From: an uncultured Selenomonadaceae bacterium | Lineage (GTDB): Bacteria > Bacillota > Negativicutes > Selenomonadales > Selenomonadaceae | Reading direction: 5' to 3' | Length of the DNA stretch: 64,000 bases | Assembly (NCBI GenBank): GCA_902778455.1 | Contig: CACYXR010000004.1 | Coordinates: 1-64,000 of the forward strand | Shown: positions 52,296 to 60,207 of the stretch, piece after piece | Numbering within the stretch: the stretch's first letter is position 1 | Layout of the letters: each line of letters begins with the position of its first letter | Made by a program: the position numbers and the translations under genes | The notes under the pieces: generated by a model | What the model was told of the DNA's origin: nothing | Seen by the model: the letters and a program-made list of their open reading frames with translations, nothing else | The model's database searches: none

Positions 52296-53294
52296 TTATT
52301 GAAGCTGCTTTTCCGCAGCCGTCTGAAGCTCTTCCATGCTGACCGTCGCAGTGCCCATTTTCCGCACCGCGATCCCGGACGCGACATTCGCCAGCCGCGC
52401 GGCGTCCTCCGGCGACGAGCCCGCCGCGATTGCCAGAATAAACGCCGCGACGCAGGTATCCCCGGCGCCGGACACATCGAAAACCTCGCTCTTGTCCAAG
52501 ACGGGGACGTCGACCGCACAACCGTCTTCCAGGCACAGCGTCATGCCCTTTTCCCCACGCGTCACCAAAACGCCTTTGGCCGAAAGCTCCGTCCGGAGTC
52601 TTTCCCCCGCCGCGCGAAGCGAAGCCTCGTCAGCCAGTTCCTCGCCCATGGCGTCGGAAAGCTCCGCGTCGTTCTGCTTCACATAATCGACGCCCACAAA
52701 CCGACGAATCGAATACCGGGAATCCACGATCGTCGGCACGCCGCGTTTTTGGCACATCGAAATCACTTCCGCCGCCAACGCGTCGGAAAGCACCGAGCCG
52801 CCGTAGTCGGACAGCACCGCGCCGTCCGCCCTCGATACCGCCGCCAGCGCAAAGTCGCGCAATCGCGTAAAAATCTTTTCCGAAAGCGGGGAACGATCTT
52901 CCTTGTCGATACGGACAATCTGCTGGCTGACCGTCGCCCGACCTCCGGCGATAACCCTGGTCTTCGCCGTCGTCGGACGCGATACGTCCGCGACGAGGCC
53001 GGAAACCTCCACGCCTTTGCCCGACAGCATTTCGCGCAAGCCTTTCGCCGCCTTATCTTCCCCGACGACGCCCACGGCAACGGCAACGCCGCCCAGCGTC
53101 GCCACGTTATGAACGACGTTCGACGCCCCGCCGGGGACGACGCGCTCATCCTGATGCTCGAGCACCAAAACCGGAGCCTCCCGCGAAATCCGCGAAATCT
53201 TCCCCGTCAGATACACATCGGCGATCATGTCGCCGAGAATCAGAATGCGCTTGCCGCGCATCGCATTCAATATATCGGAAAAACGGTTTTCCAT
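52296..53294 (-). CDS. rfaE1: D-glycero-beta-D-manno-heptose 7-phosphate kinase
   Basis: A 332-residue PfkB/ribokinase-family kinase. Family motifs include ILILGDMIADVYLTGKISRI (18-37), VVPGGASNVVHNVATLGG (the first PfkB signature) and DVSGAGDTCVAAFILAIA (second signature with catalytic Asp). It phosphorylates heptose 7-phosphate in ADP-heptose synthesis; the next gene does the adenylyl transfer. ATG 53294 is chosen because GGGAG lies 5 bases upstream; the frame reaches 53312, which would overlap no ribosome-binding site. It starts 11 bases after the LptD-like gene stop. Confidence 0.93.
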   Translation of the reverse strand: MENRFSDILNAMRGKRILILGDMIADVYLTGKISRISREAPVLVLEHQDERVVPGGASNVVHNVATLGGVAVAVGVVGEDKAAKGLREMLSGKGVEVSGLVADVSRPTTAKTRVIAGGRATVSQQIVRIDKEDRSPLSEKIFTRLRDFALAAVSRADGAVLSDYGGSVLSDALAAEVISMCQKRGVPTIVDSRYSIRRFVGVDYVKQNDAELSDAMGEELADEASLRAAGERLRTELSAKGVLVTRGEKGMTLCLEDGCAVDVPVLDKSEVFDVSGAGDTCVAAFILAIAAGSSPEDAARLANVASGIAVRKMGTATVSMEELQTAAEKQLQ

Positions 53295-53305
53295 AACGTC
53301 TCCCA

Positions 53306-54841
53306 TCACCACGGCGTAAATTCACACCTCACCTGCCAGGAATCACGTTTCGCCCGGTAGCGAAGTATAAGCTGTGCGCAGTGCAAATCATGGAACCAAT
53401 AATAATCAATATCTTTTACCGTATTCGTCTCCAAATCCATTCTCTGGCCGAATACTACACGATCGCGCGGCGTTACCGCCACGCTGACCCCGTAATCGAG
53501 ATGACGGGCGTAATCGTCGGTATTGTAGGCGAACAGCGAATTGGCCTTATTGCTCGCGGAATAGAAATATCCGGCATAGGCGGCGAACTTATCGCCGAAA
53601 TCCTTGACCATCGTAGCGTTGTAACTAAAGCCCTTGACTTCCGAATGATCGTAACTTTCCCTTGTAATACTGTATCCTACGCCTGTATTCAAGCGCCACG
53701 ACGGGCTGCCCAGCCGGATCGTATGGGGCGAAAGGGATATACCATAAAAGGTATGCGTTGAATCAATTCCCCGATTCGACCAGCGTCCTCCTTCGAAATT
53801 CAGCGAATAAGTAAACGGCAGTTTTCCAAGCCGGTTCCGGTACCGATAGATAAACGTCGGCTGTTTCTCGATCCAGTTGTCATCGCTGTCCTCGAAATAA
53901 CCGTATTGGACTGTCGCATAGCTTCCGGCATTGCTCCACTCAAACCCGTACACATTGCGGAACTGGTGCTTCGTATAATATTTCAGATCCGCGAAAGCGG
54001 TAACGCGCTTTGCAAGATCGTAATCCAACCGGTACTTAATCCACACGCCGTCATCGTTGTTATACCCGACGCGCGGCATCCGCTGCTCGTTTTTCGCATC
54101 GGGGCTGATATCGACCCGGCAAAAATCGCGAGCATAAACGACCTTGTTCTTCAGCCAATATTTCGCCTGATAAATCAACATCTCATGACCCGGATAAATC
54201 TCGATGAGATCGCCCGAAACACGGTAATCCGGCACTTTGGCTCCACATTTCGTCTGCCAGCCATCGAAGATAATCATCTTCTCCGGGTAAAATTCGATGC
54301 GGCGGGCATAAATATAATAATGGTCGACCTTGCCCTTGGCCTCTTCCATCTTCCCTGTTTGTTTCCCGTAACGGTAAATCAGGCGATACCCATCCAGCGT
54401 CGCACGCATTTGCCCCCGGGTCATCTGAAGCATATGGGCTTTCCCGTCAACCTGGACTTCCTCGCTTTTCAGGTTGCCCCGCGCCTCCTCCGACTCAAAA
54501 CGGCGCGCATCTATAGAGGTCACGCGCACATTGCCCCGCGCGTATACGTCCCCCGTAGTTTGGTCATAAAACATATCGTCGCCTTCGACGGCCATCGGAA
54601 CCGGGGCAGACGGATCAACCGGCTTTCTGAGATGGGCCGTCATATCTTTCGCGTCAATCATCAGCTGCAGCTGCTCGTCCGTCAGTTTGTTCTCGCGCCG
54701 GATGCGCCTGCTGTTCTCAATATAGTCCAAAATACCTGCGCTTGTATCCGTATCCGAAGAATACATTGCCTCTGCAGGCACTGATGCGGACATAATCGTA
54801 AAGACTCCTGCCGCGACAAGCATTTTCCCCTTTTTTTGCAT
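53306..54841 (-). CDS. LptD/OstA-like outer-membrane protein (short form)
   Basis: A 511-residue protein with a signal peptide (about 5-28) and an OstA/LptA-like beta-jellyroll (about 85-215, VEGDDMFYDQTTGDVYARGN and GKAHMLQMTRGQMRATLDGY). A beta-strand-rich barrel region follows (about 250-511) and ends in an aromatic residue (EFTPW), as outer-membrane proteins do. Known: LptD inserts LPS in the outer leaflet. This protein is markedly shorter than classical LptD (over 700 residues). It has only C201? and C247-type isolated cysteines, so it could be a reduced LptD or a relative. A well-formed promoter lies upstream, and LPS heptose genes follow in the operon. Start ATG 54841 behind AGGGGAA. 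Confidence 0.8.
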   Translation of the reverse strand: MQKKGKMLVAAGVFTIMSASVPAEAMYSSDTDTSAGILDYIENSRRIRRENKLTDEQLQLMIDAKDMTAHLRKPVDPSAPVPMAVEGDDMFYDQTTGDVYARGNVRVTSIDARRFESEEARGNLKSEEVQVDGKAHMLQMTRGQMRATLDGYRLIYRYGKQTGKMEEAKGKVDHYYIYARRIEFYPEKMIIFDGWQTKCGAKVPDYRVSGDLIEIYPGHEMLIYQAKYWLKNKVVYARDFCRVDISPDAKNEQRMPRVGYNNDDGVWIKYRLDYDLAKRVTAFADLKYYTKHQFRNVYGFEWSNAGSYATVQYGYFEDSDDNWIEKQPTFIYRYRNRLGKLPFTYSLNFEGGRWSNRGIDSTHTFYGISLSPHTIRLGSPSWRLNTGVGYSITRESYDHSEVKGFSYNATMVKDFGDKFAAYAGYFYSASNKANSLFAYNTDDYARHLDYGVSVAVTPRDRVVFGQRMDLETNTVKDIDYYWFHDLHCAQLILRYRAKRDSWQVRCEFTPW

Positions 54842-54909
54842 ATTATTTCCCCTGTTCTCCGACAGCCCGAGCCCCAATCCCGAAGCCGCCGTTTTATGTA
54901 ATCAATCTT

Positions 54910-54938
54910 ATATTACAGCATCCCGCGCCGTCATGCAA
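54910..54938 (-). promoter_or_regulatory. predicted promoter of the LPS-core operon
   Basis: Minus strand: TTGCAT (54938-54933), a 17-base spacer and TAATAT (54915-54910), about 70 bases upstream of the LptD-like start. Confidence 0.6.
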
Positions 54939-54985
54939 CAAAAAAAGAGTGAAGATAATAAGCAATCATCCCCACTCTTCACTCT
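54939..54985 (-). terminator. terminator upstream of the LPS-core operon
   Basis: Minus strand: 9-bp stem AGAGTGAAG/CTTCACTCT with a 22-base loop, followed by TTTTTTT. It ends the preceding minus-strand gene (stop at 55013) right before the LPS-core promoter. Confidence 0.88.
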
Positions 54986-55012
54986 GTATCCACATTTTCC
55001 GAGTATTTCCCG

Positions 55013-55966
55013 TTATTTCATCGTTTCCGTTTGCGCGCTTTCCCCCAGGGCGAGACCGTAAATCGTCATCGGTTCCGCCGTTTGGATGTATATTTCCGTG
55101 CCCGCCGGAAGGTCAACGTTCTTTCCCTTCACGAAGGCGCCGCCGATAATCCCGATGGGGCCGAGCAGCGCGATGCCGGCGATACTCGCACCCGCCGCAT
55201 AGGCCATCGACTGCATCTTCTCCTTCGACGCTTCGCCCAGCGTCATCGCCACGTCCGTACCGTCCATCGTGCGCATCGTCTTAAAATCGATCTGCACTTC
55301 GGCGTCGCGCCCGAAGACAGCCGCCTGCCGCACTTTCACGACCTCGCCGTAGCCCGGCGCGCCCTTCGCGAACAGCATCCGCCCGTTCTCGATCACGTCC
55401 TCCTCGGCCTGGATCTCGATGCGGTCGCCGGCCTTCAGGTGCTTCGCGTTGACCGGCGTCACAAGGCTGACCTTGACCAATGTATTTGCCGGCATCTGCG
55501 TCCTTTCCAGCGGGATTTCCTTCGTGCCGAAGGCATAGCCAGCCAACGTTTCGATACGTGTACGATAGGTCCCCTCCGACGGCGCCCCCGTCATCGCAAT
55601 CTCCATATCGCTGACGCGCTTCTGGATGGAGTCCATGCTGACCTTCTGCGTGATAGCCCACTCAATGGCGTTCATCCGCGTCACCAGCGACGGGCCGTTT
55701 TCGTTCTTGAACATGGCCGCGTACAGATTGTCCACCCGTTGCATCACGCTGTCGTTCGGCGCATGCTCGCCCTCAAAGTCCTTTTCCAGCTTATTCACGC
55801 GGTCGAGAAGCGCCCCTGTCTGCGGCGTCCCGTAAGCCGTGCGCTCGACCTCCGCCAGCTTGTCCGCCATCGTCGTAGGCGCGGCAGCCAAAGCCAGCCC
55901 CATTGTCTCAACCAGCATAACAGCCGCCAGCAAAACGCCCAGCAGCTTCCGTCCCAGCATCTTCAT
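55013..55966 (-). CDS. exported protein of unknown function, envelope-linked
   Basis: A 317-residue protein with a signal peptide (about 5-30, LLGVLLAAVMLVETMGLALA). A helical region follows (about 35-130) in which the ...R.E.LE.... pattern recurs three times (LLDRVNKLEKDFEG, VMQRVDNLYAAMF, IQKRVSDMEIAMTG), each unit about 33-35 residues. The C-terminal domain (about 160-317) is beta-rich with KHLKAGDRIEIQAEEDVIEN, and a hydrophobic Gly/Ala stretch about 265-287. Not assigned to a family. Its position before the LPS-core operon suggests an envelope role. Start ATG 55966 (GGAGGGG upstream); a TTG 6 bases earlier is closer to the ribosome-binding site and less likely. Confidence 0.75.
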   Translation of the reverse strand: MKMLGRKLLGVLLAAVMLVETMGLALAAAPTTMADKLAEVERTAYGTPQTGALLDRVNKLEKDFEGEHAPNDSVMQRVDNLYAAMFKNENGPSLVTRMNAIEWAITQKVSMDSIQKRVSDMEIAMTGAPSEGTYRTRIETLAGYAFGTKEIPLERTQMPANTLVKVSLVTPVNAKHLKAGDRIEIQAEEDVIENGRMLFAKGAPGYGEVVKVRQAAVFGRDAEVQIDFKTMRTMDGTDVAMTLGEASKEKMQSMAYAAGASIAGIALLGPIGIIGGAFVKGKNVDLPAGTEIYIQTAEPMTIYGLALGESAQTETMK

Positions 55967-55988
55967 AAGCAACCCCTCCTAATATTTC

Positions 55989-56133
55989 TTGCCTTCCCAT
56001 GAGGGAAAGGTGTCAGCCGAAGGCTGACAGATAAGGTGTCTGCAAAACGTAACGATGAACATAAGCACAGCATTTCGTTTCCACCTCACCTGTCGCGCTT
56101 CGCGCGCCACCCTCCCCTCAAGGGGAGGGCAAG
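55989..56133. repeat. palindromic repeat, copy R11
   Basis: Upstream of the exported-protein gene. The left arm is partly diverged (TTGCCTTCCC-ATGA-GGGAAAGG, GTCAGCC-GAA-GGCTGAC), the centre contains AACGTAACGATGAAC, and the right arm is CCACCTCACCTG, TCGCGC-TTC-GCGCGCC and CCCTCCCC-TCAA-GGGGAGGGCAAG. Confidence 0.85.
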
Positions 56134-56177
56134 GTTATTGTAGCAACCGTTTCTTAAAAAACCCTTAAAACGGAGAA

Positions 56178-56687
56178 TCAGTTCTCCTCCATCTGCTTGA
56201 CCGGCACCGGGCCCCTCGACAGCGCAATCGCGCCGGTCCGTGCGATCTCTACGATGTCGTAGTCGGAAAGCACCTCGCAAATCGCGTTGATTTTCGACTC
56301 CTCGCCGGTCAGCTCGATTACGACATTCTCCTTCGACACATCGACGATCTTCGCCCGGAAAATATTGACGATATTGATCAGGTCGGCGCGATCCTCCACC
56401 TTCGCCCGAACCTTGATCAATACAAGCTCACGCGTGATATTGTCCACTTCGGTCAGGTTCACGATCTTGACCACGTCGATCAGCTTTGAAAGCTGGTGCT
56501 TGACCTGTTCCAGCTCCCATTCGCTGTCCACCGACACGACGATATTGATGCGGGTCACCGATTCCTCCTCGGTATAGCCCGCGTTGATGCTCTCGATATT
56601 GAAGGCACGGCGGCTGATCAGCCCCGCCACGTGCGTCAGAACCCCCGGCTTATTGTCTACGAGGATTGCCAGCAAAAACTTTTTCAT
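56178..56687 (-). CDS. ilvN: acetolactate synthase small (regulatory) subunit
   Basis: A 169-residue regulatory subunit for branched-chain amino-acid synthesis. The N-terminal ACT domain (about 3-75) has the usual AILVDNKPGVLTHVAGLISR and FNIESINAGYTEEESVTRIN. The valine-binding GxxxGVL region is intact. The C-terminal half (about 80-165) has REL.LIKVRAK and EVLSDYDIVEIARTGAIALS, as in IlvN/IlvH. Its start overlaps the ilvB stop by 4 bases (ATGA). It binds valine and controls IlvB activity. Confidence 0.96.
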   Translation of the reverse strand: MKKFLLAILVDNKPGVLTHVAGLISRRAFNIESINAGYTEEESVTRINIVVSVDSEWELEQVKHQLSKLIDVVKIVNLTEVDNITRELVLIKVRAKVEDRADLINIVNIFRAKIVDVSKENVVIELTGEESKINAICEVLSDYDIVEIARTGAIALSRGPVPVKQMEEN

Positions 56688-58390
56688 TTCGCCGCCTCCT
56701 TTTCCAGAATCATATCGTCAAGCCGCTTGCCGCCCGGCACCATCGGCAGCACATTCGCGTCCTCCGGCACCATCACGTCGATCAGCACCGCGCCCTTGCG
56801 CGAAAGTGCCTCCGGCAGCGTCGTTTCCAATTCCTCCGGCTTCTCGATCCGGACGCCCGAAATCCCCATCGCCTCCGCCAGCTTCACAAGATCCGTTTTC
56901 CCGTTGAGCCTGGACTCGGAATAATGCTGGTCATAGAACATCCGCTGCCATTGAGCGACCATGCCGAGCAAATGGTTATGCACGACGACAATCTTCACGT
57001 CCACACCGTAATCCGACGCCGTGGCCAATTCCTGGCAGTTCATCATGATGCTGCCGTCGCCTGTGAACAGCACGACCTTCTTGTCCGGCTGGCCAATCTT
57101 CGCGCCGATGGCCGCCGGAAGGCCGTAACCCATCGTGCCGAGGCCGCCCGAGGTCAGGAAATGGCGCGGACGCGAAACATTGCAGAACTGCGCCGCCCAC
57201 ATCTGATGCTGCCCCACATCGGTGACAAATATCGTTTCGTCGTCCATGAGCCGCCGGACAGTCTCGATGAGCTGCTGCGGCATGATGAAGCCGTCCCTCT
57301 CCTGATAGGAAAAAGGATGTTCCGCGTGCATGGCTTTGATTTTCTCACGCCAGGCCGCAAACCGGGCCGGGAAATCCACCCCCTTCGCCGCCAGCTTTTT
57401 CGCGAACAGGGGCAGCGACCAGTTCAGATCGCCGAGCACCGGGTAATCGACGCGCACATTCTTGTTCAATTCCGCCGCGTCGATATCGAAATGGACGATT
57501 TTCGCCCCCGGCGCGAATTCCTTGACAATTCCCGTCACACGGTCGTCAAAGCGCACGCCGATGCCCAAGAGCAGATCGCAGCCCATGATCGCCATATTCG
57601 CGGCGTAGGAGCCATGCATGCCCGCCATGCCCAGATAAGCCTCGGTATCCGGCGCCACGCAGCCGAGCCCCATCAATGTCGAGCAGACCGGGATCCCCAT
57701 TTTTTTCAGCACCGCGCGCAGGTCGTCCGCCTCGTCCGCCAGCGTCACGCCGCCGCCGATAAAGGCCAGCGGCCTTTCCGCCTCGGAAAGAGCGTCCACC
57801 ACCGCACCGATCGAGTTCTCCTCACCCTTGAAAATCCCCGAATACCCCTTCAAATGAACGTCCTCGGGATAATCGAAGTCCATCTCCGCACGGAAAACGT
57901 CGGTGGCAATGTCTACGACCACCGGCCCCGGGCGCCCCGTCCGCGCGATGAAGAACGCCTCCTTGATGGTCCGGAGCAGATCCTGCGGTTTTTTCACCAA
58001 ATAATTGTGCTTCGTGATCGGCGTCGTAATGCCGCAGATGTCCGCCTCCTGGAACGAATCCTTGCCGATGACGGAAGTCGCCACCTGCCCGGTGAAGCAG
58101 ACCAGCGGGATCGAATCCATATAAGCCGTCGCAATACCCGTCACAAGATTCGTGCAGCCCGGGCCCGACGTCGAAAGGCAAACGCCGACCTCGCCCGTGG
58201 CCCTCGCATAGCCGTCCGCCGCCAACGCCGCGCCCTGCTCATGACGCACGAGGATATGCGGAAATTTCATCTTGTATATCTCATCATACAAAGGCAGGAC
58301 AACACCGCCCGGATAGCCGAAAATGACGTCCACGCCCTCCTGCTTCAGCCCCTCCAAAACCGCCTGCGCTCCATTGATCCGCAATTTCAT
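56684..58390 (-). CDS. ilvB: acetolactate synthase large (catalytic) subunit
   Basis: A 568-residue thiamine-diphosphate enzyme making acetolactate or acetohydroxybutyrate, the first common step of valine, leucine and isoleucine synthesis. Visible: FGYPGGVVLPLYDEIY, the catalytic glutamate in VRHEQGAALAADGYARATG, the central FAD-binding domain (about 190-350), and the TPP-binding GDGSIMMNCQELATASDYG with a following NN-like asparagine (VHNHLLGMVAQWQ). Length is normal. Start ATG 58390 with AAGGGGGAA. The leader is short (under 70 bases to the next gene), with no T-box or attenuator seen. Confidence 0.96.
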   Translation of the reverse strand: MKLRINGAQAVLEGLKQEGVDVIFGYPGGVVLPLYDEIYKMKFPHILVRHEQGAALAADGYARATGEVGVCLSTSGPGCTNLVTGIATAYMDSIPLVCFTGQVATSVIGKDSFQEADICGITTPITKHNYLVKKPQDLLRTIKEAFFIARTGRPGPVVVDIATDVFRAEMDFDYPEDVHLKGYSGIFKGEENSIGAVVDALSEAERPLAFIGGGVTLADEADDLRAVLKKMGIPVCSTLMGLGCVAPDTEAYLGMAGMHGSYAANMAIMGCDLLLGIGVRFDDRVTGIVKEFAPGAKIVHFDIDAAELNKNVRVDYPVLGDLNWSLPLFAKKLAAKGVDFPARFAAWREKIKAMHAEHPFSYQERDGFIMPQQLIETVRRLMDDETIFVTDVGQHQMWAAQFCNVSRPRHFLTSGGLGTMGYGLPAAIGAKIGQPDKKVVLFTGDGSIMMNCQELATASDYGVDVKIVVVHNHLLGMVAQWQRMFYDQHYSESRLNGKTDLVKLAEAMGISGVRIEKPEELETTLPEALSRKGAVLIDVMVPEDANVLPMVPGGKRLDDMILEKEAAK

Positions 58391-58457
58391 TTCCCCCTTG
58401 CATACAAATATGTTTTATATTTTAGCACAAACCGATACAAAAATACCACTTCTTCTA

Positions 58458-59285
58458 TCAGTTTTTCGTCCATCCGATCCGCTCGAACAACGGAACGAAT
58501 TTCAGCCGCTCCAAAAATGACGCGAAGGTATCCGACGTATGGAAGATCGGCACGCGCTCAATCGCGTAGAAATTCGCCGACCGATCCATATTGCCGTAAC
58601 GGACGGTGAACGCCCCCTTGTATCCCGCCTCCTGCACGAGGCTCGCGATATGGAGGTTGTACGCCCCCGTCGGATAGGCGAGGAACTCGACCTCCTTGCC
58701 GAGCCGCTGCTCGATGTCGTGCTTCGCCTCCGTCAGCTCATGGCGGATCTGCTCGTCCGTCAGTTCCGTCAGCGATCCGTGGGTAACCGTGTGGGACTCG
58801 ATGGACACGACGCCGCTGGCCTCCATCTCCGCCGCCTGCCCCCAGGTCAGGTAATTGGGCTTTCCCATCAAGCTCGTGATGACGAAAATCGCCGCCTTCA
58901 TGTCGTATTTCTTCAATATCGGGTACGCATAGGTGTAATTGTCCGAATAGCCGTCGTCGAAAGTGATCAGCACCGGATTCGTCGGAAGCGGGGCGCCGTC
59001 CGTAAACGCCATATACATTTCATGGGGCGAAATCGTATGATAGCCGTTTTCCTTCAAAAACGTCATCTGCCGCTCAAAATCCGGCGGCTGCACCGAAAGG
59101 GAATGGTTCATATAATCCACTTTATGATAATTGAGCACAATGACCTTCGGCCCGCTGACACTGTCCGAACTGCCCGCCGCATTGCTCTGTTCCGGCCTTT
59201 GGGCGAGGAAGCAAACCGCAACCGCGAACAGAACCGGCAAAAGTATTCTTTTCTGCGCGACAATCCGCGCAATAATTCGATACAC
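58458..59285 (-). CDS. polysaccharide deacetylase (NodB family), exported
   Basis: A 275-residue protein with an N-terminal signal or anchor helix (about 11-27) and a NodB domain (about 55-245). Motifs: LITFDDGYSDNYTYAYPILK (catalytic D-D pair), SHTVTHGSLTELTD (the H-x3-H metal site), the Arg-containing motif RLGKEVEFLAYPTGAYN and a C-terminal conserved histidine region with HTSDTFASF. It is the PgaB/PdaA-like exported type, acting on an acetylated sugar polymer such as peptidoglycan or exopolysaccharide. Start GTG 59285, GGGAGG 7 bases upstream. It is a single-gene unit, 67 bases from ilvB. Confidence 0.92.
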   Translation of the reverse strand: MYRIIARIVAQKRILLPVLFAVAVCFLAQRPEQSNAAGSSDSVSGPKVIVLNYHKVDYMNHSLSVQPPDFERQMTFLKENGYHTISPHEMYMAFTDGAPLPTNPVLITFDDGYSDNYTYAYPILKKYDMKAAIFVITSLMGKPNYLTWGQAAEMEASGVVSIESHTVTHGSLTELTDEQIRHELTEAKHDIEQRLGKEVEFLAYPTGAYNLHIASLVQEAGYKGAFTVRYGNMDRSANFYAIERVPIFHTSDTFASFLERLKFVPLFERIGWTKN

Positions 59286-59410
59286 ACTGATTCCTCCCTT
59301 AATGTTCCTTAGTATACCGCGCCGCCAAAAAAAAAGCTACCCTGAAAAAGAAAAACGTGCTATACTATACCAATCAAATCGAATTACATCTCGCAAAGGA
59401 GGTTATTGGC

Positions 59411-59611
59411 ATGACGATTACGAAGGATATGAGCATCATGGAGGTTGTCCAGAAATATCCTGACACCATCGAAGTCTTCATGAATTCCGGCATGGGCTGC
59501 GTCGGCTGTGCCGCCGCGCATTTCGAGAACATCGAGCAGGGCGCGCTGGCGCACGGAATCGACCTCGACGGCCTGATGAAGGGCTTGAACGACGTCGTCC
59601 CGCAGGCGTAA
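59411..59611 (+). CDS. DUF1858 protein
   Basis: A 66-residue protein that is essentially one DUF1858 domain: MTITKDMSIMEVVQKYPDTI at the start, a Met/Gly/Cys motif MGCVGCAAAHFENIEQGALA in the middle with CVGC as the likely metal- or redox-active pair (C33, C36), then a helix to the end. This domain is common in anaerobes, sometimes fused to Fe-S or hybrid-cluster proteins, and the stand-alone role is unknown. Start ATG 59411 has AAAGGAGG upstream. Confidence 0.88.
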   Translation: MTITKDMSIMEVVQKYPDTIEVFMNSGMGCVGCAAAHFENIEQGALAHGIDLDGLMKGLNDVVPQA

Positions 59612-59614
59612 TTA

Positions 59615-59670
59615 CGGCAAAGAAAAACGCTGCATCGGATTGATTCCGACGCAGCGTTTTCTCTTTGCCG
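59615..59670. terminator. bidirectional terminator
   Basis: A large hairpin CGGCAAAG.AAAACGCTGC.TCGGA / TTCCGA.GCAGCGTTTT.CTTTGCCG with A- and T-rich flanks inside the stem. It serves the DUF1858 gene (plus) and dtd (minus). Confidence 0.88.
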
Positions 59671-60117
59671 CTATTTCGTTTTGTCCGTATCGAAAAACAG
59701 CGTCACCGGTCCGTCGTTGACCGAGGCGACCTGCATTTCCGCGCCGAACTGCCCGCGCTCCACTACAAATCCACGCGCCTCGCAGGCCGTCATGAACTTC
59801 TCGTAAAGCGGCTCCGCAATCTCCGGCTTCGCCGCCTTGGAAAATCCCGGACGACGACTCTTGAGGTCGGCGTAGAGCGTGAACTGCGAAACGACAAGCA
59901 ATTTCCCGCCGACTGCCTCCAGCGAAAGATTCATCTTCCCCGCCTCGTCCTCAAAGACACGCAGACCGCATACCTTGTCCGCCAGCCACTCCGCTTCCTT
60001 CTCCGTATCCTCCGGTCCGACGCCCAACAGCACCAAAAAACCGTTCCCGATCTGTCCGACACATACGCCGTCAATCGTCACCGACGCCTCCCTGACGCGC
60101 GTCACCACAGCCCGCAT
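59671..60117 (-). CDS. dtd: D-aminoacyl-tRNA deacylase
   Basis: A 148-residue enzyme that hydrolyses D-aminoacyl-tRNAs in the cytoplasm. [20 protein letters not shown] is the standard start. The active-site SQFTLYAD motif (about 77-84) and the cross-subunit motif NDGPVTL (about 134-140) are both intact, and the length is normal. Start ATG 60117 with GGGAG upstream. It is a single-gene unit, divergent from the DUF4127 gene. Confidence 0.96.
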   Translation of the reverse strand: MRAVVTRVREASVTIDGVCVGQIGNGFLVLLGVGPEDTEKEAEWLADKVCGLRVFEDEAGKMNLSLEAVGGKLLVVSQFTLYADLKSRRPGFSKAAKPEIAEPLYEKFMTACEARGFVVERGQFGAEMQVASVNDGPVTLFFDTDKTK

Positions 60118-60207
60118 AAATCATTCTCCCCTCTTTCACAATTATCATGCAGATAGTATACTATATCCTGTGAGAGAATCAATATTTTATCTGAAGGAGG
60201 CGAAACG

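Noticed and set aside
58391..58457. T-box or attenuator leader before ilvBN
   Set aside because: Only about 67 bases separate ilvB from the next gene; no T-box stem, leucine/valine codon run or terminator-antiterminator pair is visible.
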